DNA of 48,110 nt, taken from IMG/VR virus record IMGVR_UViG_3300028610_000712, positions 1-48,110 of that record. One strand, 5' to 3'. The notes beneath the pieces were generated by a model that was given only the letters and a program-made list of their open reading frames with translations, made no database searches and had not been told where the DNA came from. Origin of the DNA: a virus. Of this stretch, positions 46,846-48,110 are shown one piece after another (within the stretch, counting starts at the first letter, position 1; every line of letters starts with the position of its first letter). Both the position numbers and the translations under genes were made by a program.

Positions 46846-47184
46846 ATGCAGAAAGTAAAATTAACAGGGATGAAACATCTTGAAGGTATTGATGTTAAAA
46901 CATCCACAGATACAGCGACCACACTTTCGGGGTTAGGTTTCACAGTTGTAAAAGCAGAAGGCGCGGCAGGGCAATTCAGGAAAGCTGATCTAGCTTTAAT
47001 TCAATTTAGAGTAAACACGGTGGCGATAGGTGCGGGTACGCTAACAACAGCAAACGGCATACAATTTTTAGCCGGTGAAATGTTAATTCTTGAAACCGAA
47101 AGAGAGATAATCGATACAAAATTTATAAGTGCAGTTGCGGGTGTACACGGCACAATTCACGCACAAATTGGTTATTCTAACTAA
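46846..47184 (+). CDS. Small virion-associated protein
   Basis: A 112-aa protein with a strong GGAGG site. Beta-rich, Ala/Gly/Thr-rich (LTTANGIQFLAGEMLILETE), compatible with a small head or tail completion or decoration protein. No family assigned. Confidence 0.55.
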   Translation: MQKVKLTGMKHLEGIDVKTSTDTATTLSGLGFTVVKAEGAAGQFRKADLALIQFRVNTVAIGAGTLTTANGIQFLAGEMLILETEREIIDTKFISAVAGVHGTIHAQIGYSN

Positions 47185-47195
47185 GGGGGTGCGGA

Positions 47196-47573
47196 ATGAG
47201 AGCAATTAAAGGTCCTGCATCGGGAGGTGGCGCAGCCGGTGGCGTAGTAACTGCCGTATCAACAATCGATGGCACATTAACCACAATCGATACCGTAGCA
47301 ATTCCGGTCAGTGAAGCATTGTTTATTACTGCTAAAATTGTAGCAATTAGAGATACCCTTGCGGAAAAATCCGTTATTGAGATAGAGGCGGGATATGCAA
47401 ATAATGCCGGTACTGTTACAATCGCCGGCGCGGTCAATTACCAACATAGACAAGTACCCGCCGGATGGGATGTTACGTTTGTAATCTCCGGCACTAACGT
47501 ACTTATTCGTGTAGCCGGTAACGCTGCAACTAACATCGATTGGAAGTGTAATCGAGTAACTTTAGGTGTATAA
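47196..47573 (+). CDS. Small beta-rich virion protein
   Basis: A 125-aa protein with an AAGGGGG site. A Gly/Ala-rich opening (GPASGGGAAGGVVTAVS) is followed by a beta-sandwich-like body and an end with GNAATNIDWKCNRVTLGV. This type of short protein occurs next to fibre genes in environmental phages. The next gene is the fibre-like protein that starts one base after its stop. Function unknown. Confidence 0.6.
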   Translation: MRAIKGPASGGGAAGGVVTAVSTIDGTLTTIDTVAIPVSEALFITAKIVAIRDTLAEKSVIEIEAGYANNAGTVTIAGAVNYQHRQVPAGWDVTFVISGTNVLIRVAGNAATNIDWKCNRVTLGV

Positions 47574-47574
47574 T

Positions 47575-48110
47575 ATGAAAAAGCTATTAATAGCGATTAT
47601 TGTTATATCATCCTTTCTGATTTCGCAAAGTTTGACGAAAGGGTGGTATAACGATGATTTTGAAGTACCGGGCAAAACTACTACCGATGAATTTGAGGTA
47701 CTAGGCGGTACGCCGGGCGTAGGAAAAGTATTAACCGACGATGGAGCCGGAACCGGCATAGCGGTATGGACTGCTGCCGCCGGATTTGCCGATCCTATGA
47801 CAACGCGCGGTGATATTATCTATCGTGATCCAACAAACGTAACAGCACGGTTAGGACTTGGTGCAAATACTTTTGTATTGACGAGCGATGGTACTGATAT
47901 TTCTTGGGCGGCGTCTGCGGGTGGTGGTGCAACTACAGCGTTAGATAATTTGGCGAGCGTAGCAATAAATCAACCGTTACTTTTAGGAACTTCTGACGCA
48001 CACGCTTTAGGATCGGGTACAAAAATGTGGAGTGATCTGTTTTTAGCGAGTGGTGGAGTAATAAATTTTGATAATGGCGATGTTACATTAACACATTCTG
48101 CAAATTTACT
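47575..48110 (+). CDS. Tail-fibre-like protein, 5' part (continues at base 1)
   Basis: The ATG at 47575 opens a frame that runs off the window and continues in phase at position 2, ending at 1153. The joined product is 514 aa. Residues 1-18 form a signal peptide (MKKLLIAI start, hydrophobic core, Ser-Gln at its end), followed by a GWYNDDF motif also present in the fibre-like protein at 1434. After about residue 70 comes DPMTTRGDIIYR, a sequence seen at the start of many phage fibre and appendage proteins. It follows two small head or virion genes. An export signal on a virion protein is odd; the sequence may be a membrane anchor or a surface-display signal. The fibre role is inferred from the motifs and the location. 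Confidence 0.8.
   Translation, partial: MKKLLIAIIVISSFLISQSLTKGWYNDDFEVPGKTTTDEFEVLGGTPGVGKVLTDDGAGTGIAVWTAAAGFADPMTTRGDIIYRDPTNVTARLGLGANTFVLTSDGTDISWAASAGGGATTALDNLASVAINQPLLLGTSDAHALGSGTKMWSDLFLASGGVINFDNGDVTLTHSANL
47967..48110. repeat. Terminal direct repeat, right copy (circular overlap)
   Basis: This is the exact second copy of the first 144 bases. Removing it gives a 47,966-bp circle. Because the repeat sits in the middle of a fibre-like gene and not beside the terminase, it is best read as an assembly overlap of a circular or permuted molecule. Confidence 0.93.

Overview
The window is a complete, circularly closed genome of an AT-rich tailed phage with a podovirus-type virion. Its last 144 bases repeat its first 144, so the unique circle is 47,966 bp and one tail-fibre gene runs across the artificial ends. 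The podovirus call rests on a TerL / P22-like portal / scaffold / N4-gp56-type capsid module, a nozzle-like tail gene, large ejection-type proteins, and no tape measure, sheath or tail tube. The host cannot be named. Clear Shine-Dalgarno sites and sigma70-type promoters (TTGACA with 16-18 bp spacing to TATAAT-like boxes) rule out few bacteria. Signal peptides ending in a Ser-Gln-type site on two fibre-like proteins hint weakly at an FCB-group host.

Layout. (1) 40193-48110 continuing through 1-19014, all rightward: packaging and head genes, head-associated paralogs, fibre-like proteins, a lysis cassette (permuted NlpC/P60-like peptidase, holin-like protein, M15 endolysin, membrane coiled-coil protein), adaptor, nozzle proteins and ejection proteins, ending at a rho-independent terminator. 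(2) 19096-25535, rightward from a strong promoter: SbcC-like ATPase, ribbon-helix-helix protein, Zn protein, LAGLIDADG protein, RecB-like nuclease, Gp3/RDF-like protein, GIY-YIG endonuclease, RusA and an MT-A70 methylase. (3) 30575-25532, leftward: a tightly overlapping series of tiny genes, many membrane or zinc-binding, followed by a GIY-YIG endonuclease, a helix-turn-helix protein (candidate small terminase) and a minimal tyrosine recombinase. (4) 30576-31426: an 851-bp noncoding divergent region with paired direct repeats, a palindrome and a rightward promoter. (5) 31427-39950, rightward: small accessory genes (SEC-C, HExxH, RyR-domain and HNH proteins, PD-(D/E)XK nuclease, C5 methyltransferase, HTH protein), then a replisome organizer, a helicase loader and another PD-(D/E)XK protein.

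How it works together. No polymerase, primase or replicative helicase is encoded, so the initiator and loader probably recruit the host replisome. ATPase, RecB-like nuclease and RusA supply recombination. Two orphan methylases probably protect the DNA. No CI-like repressor is recognisable, so the recombinase may serve integration or genome resolution.

The most unusual signal is at 37853-37955, in front of the replication genes. Two long helices are interleaved (10 bp, and 13 bp with three G-U pairs), with two hairpins packed between them and six U at the end. This is either a pseudoknot or a mutually exclusive terminator switch. Other notable points are an adaptor carrying an inserted beta-domain also found in a fibre, a nozzle apparently split over two genes, and a composition breakpoint inside an ejection-protein gene.
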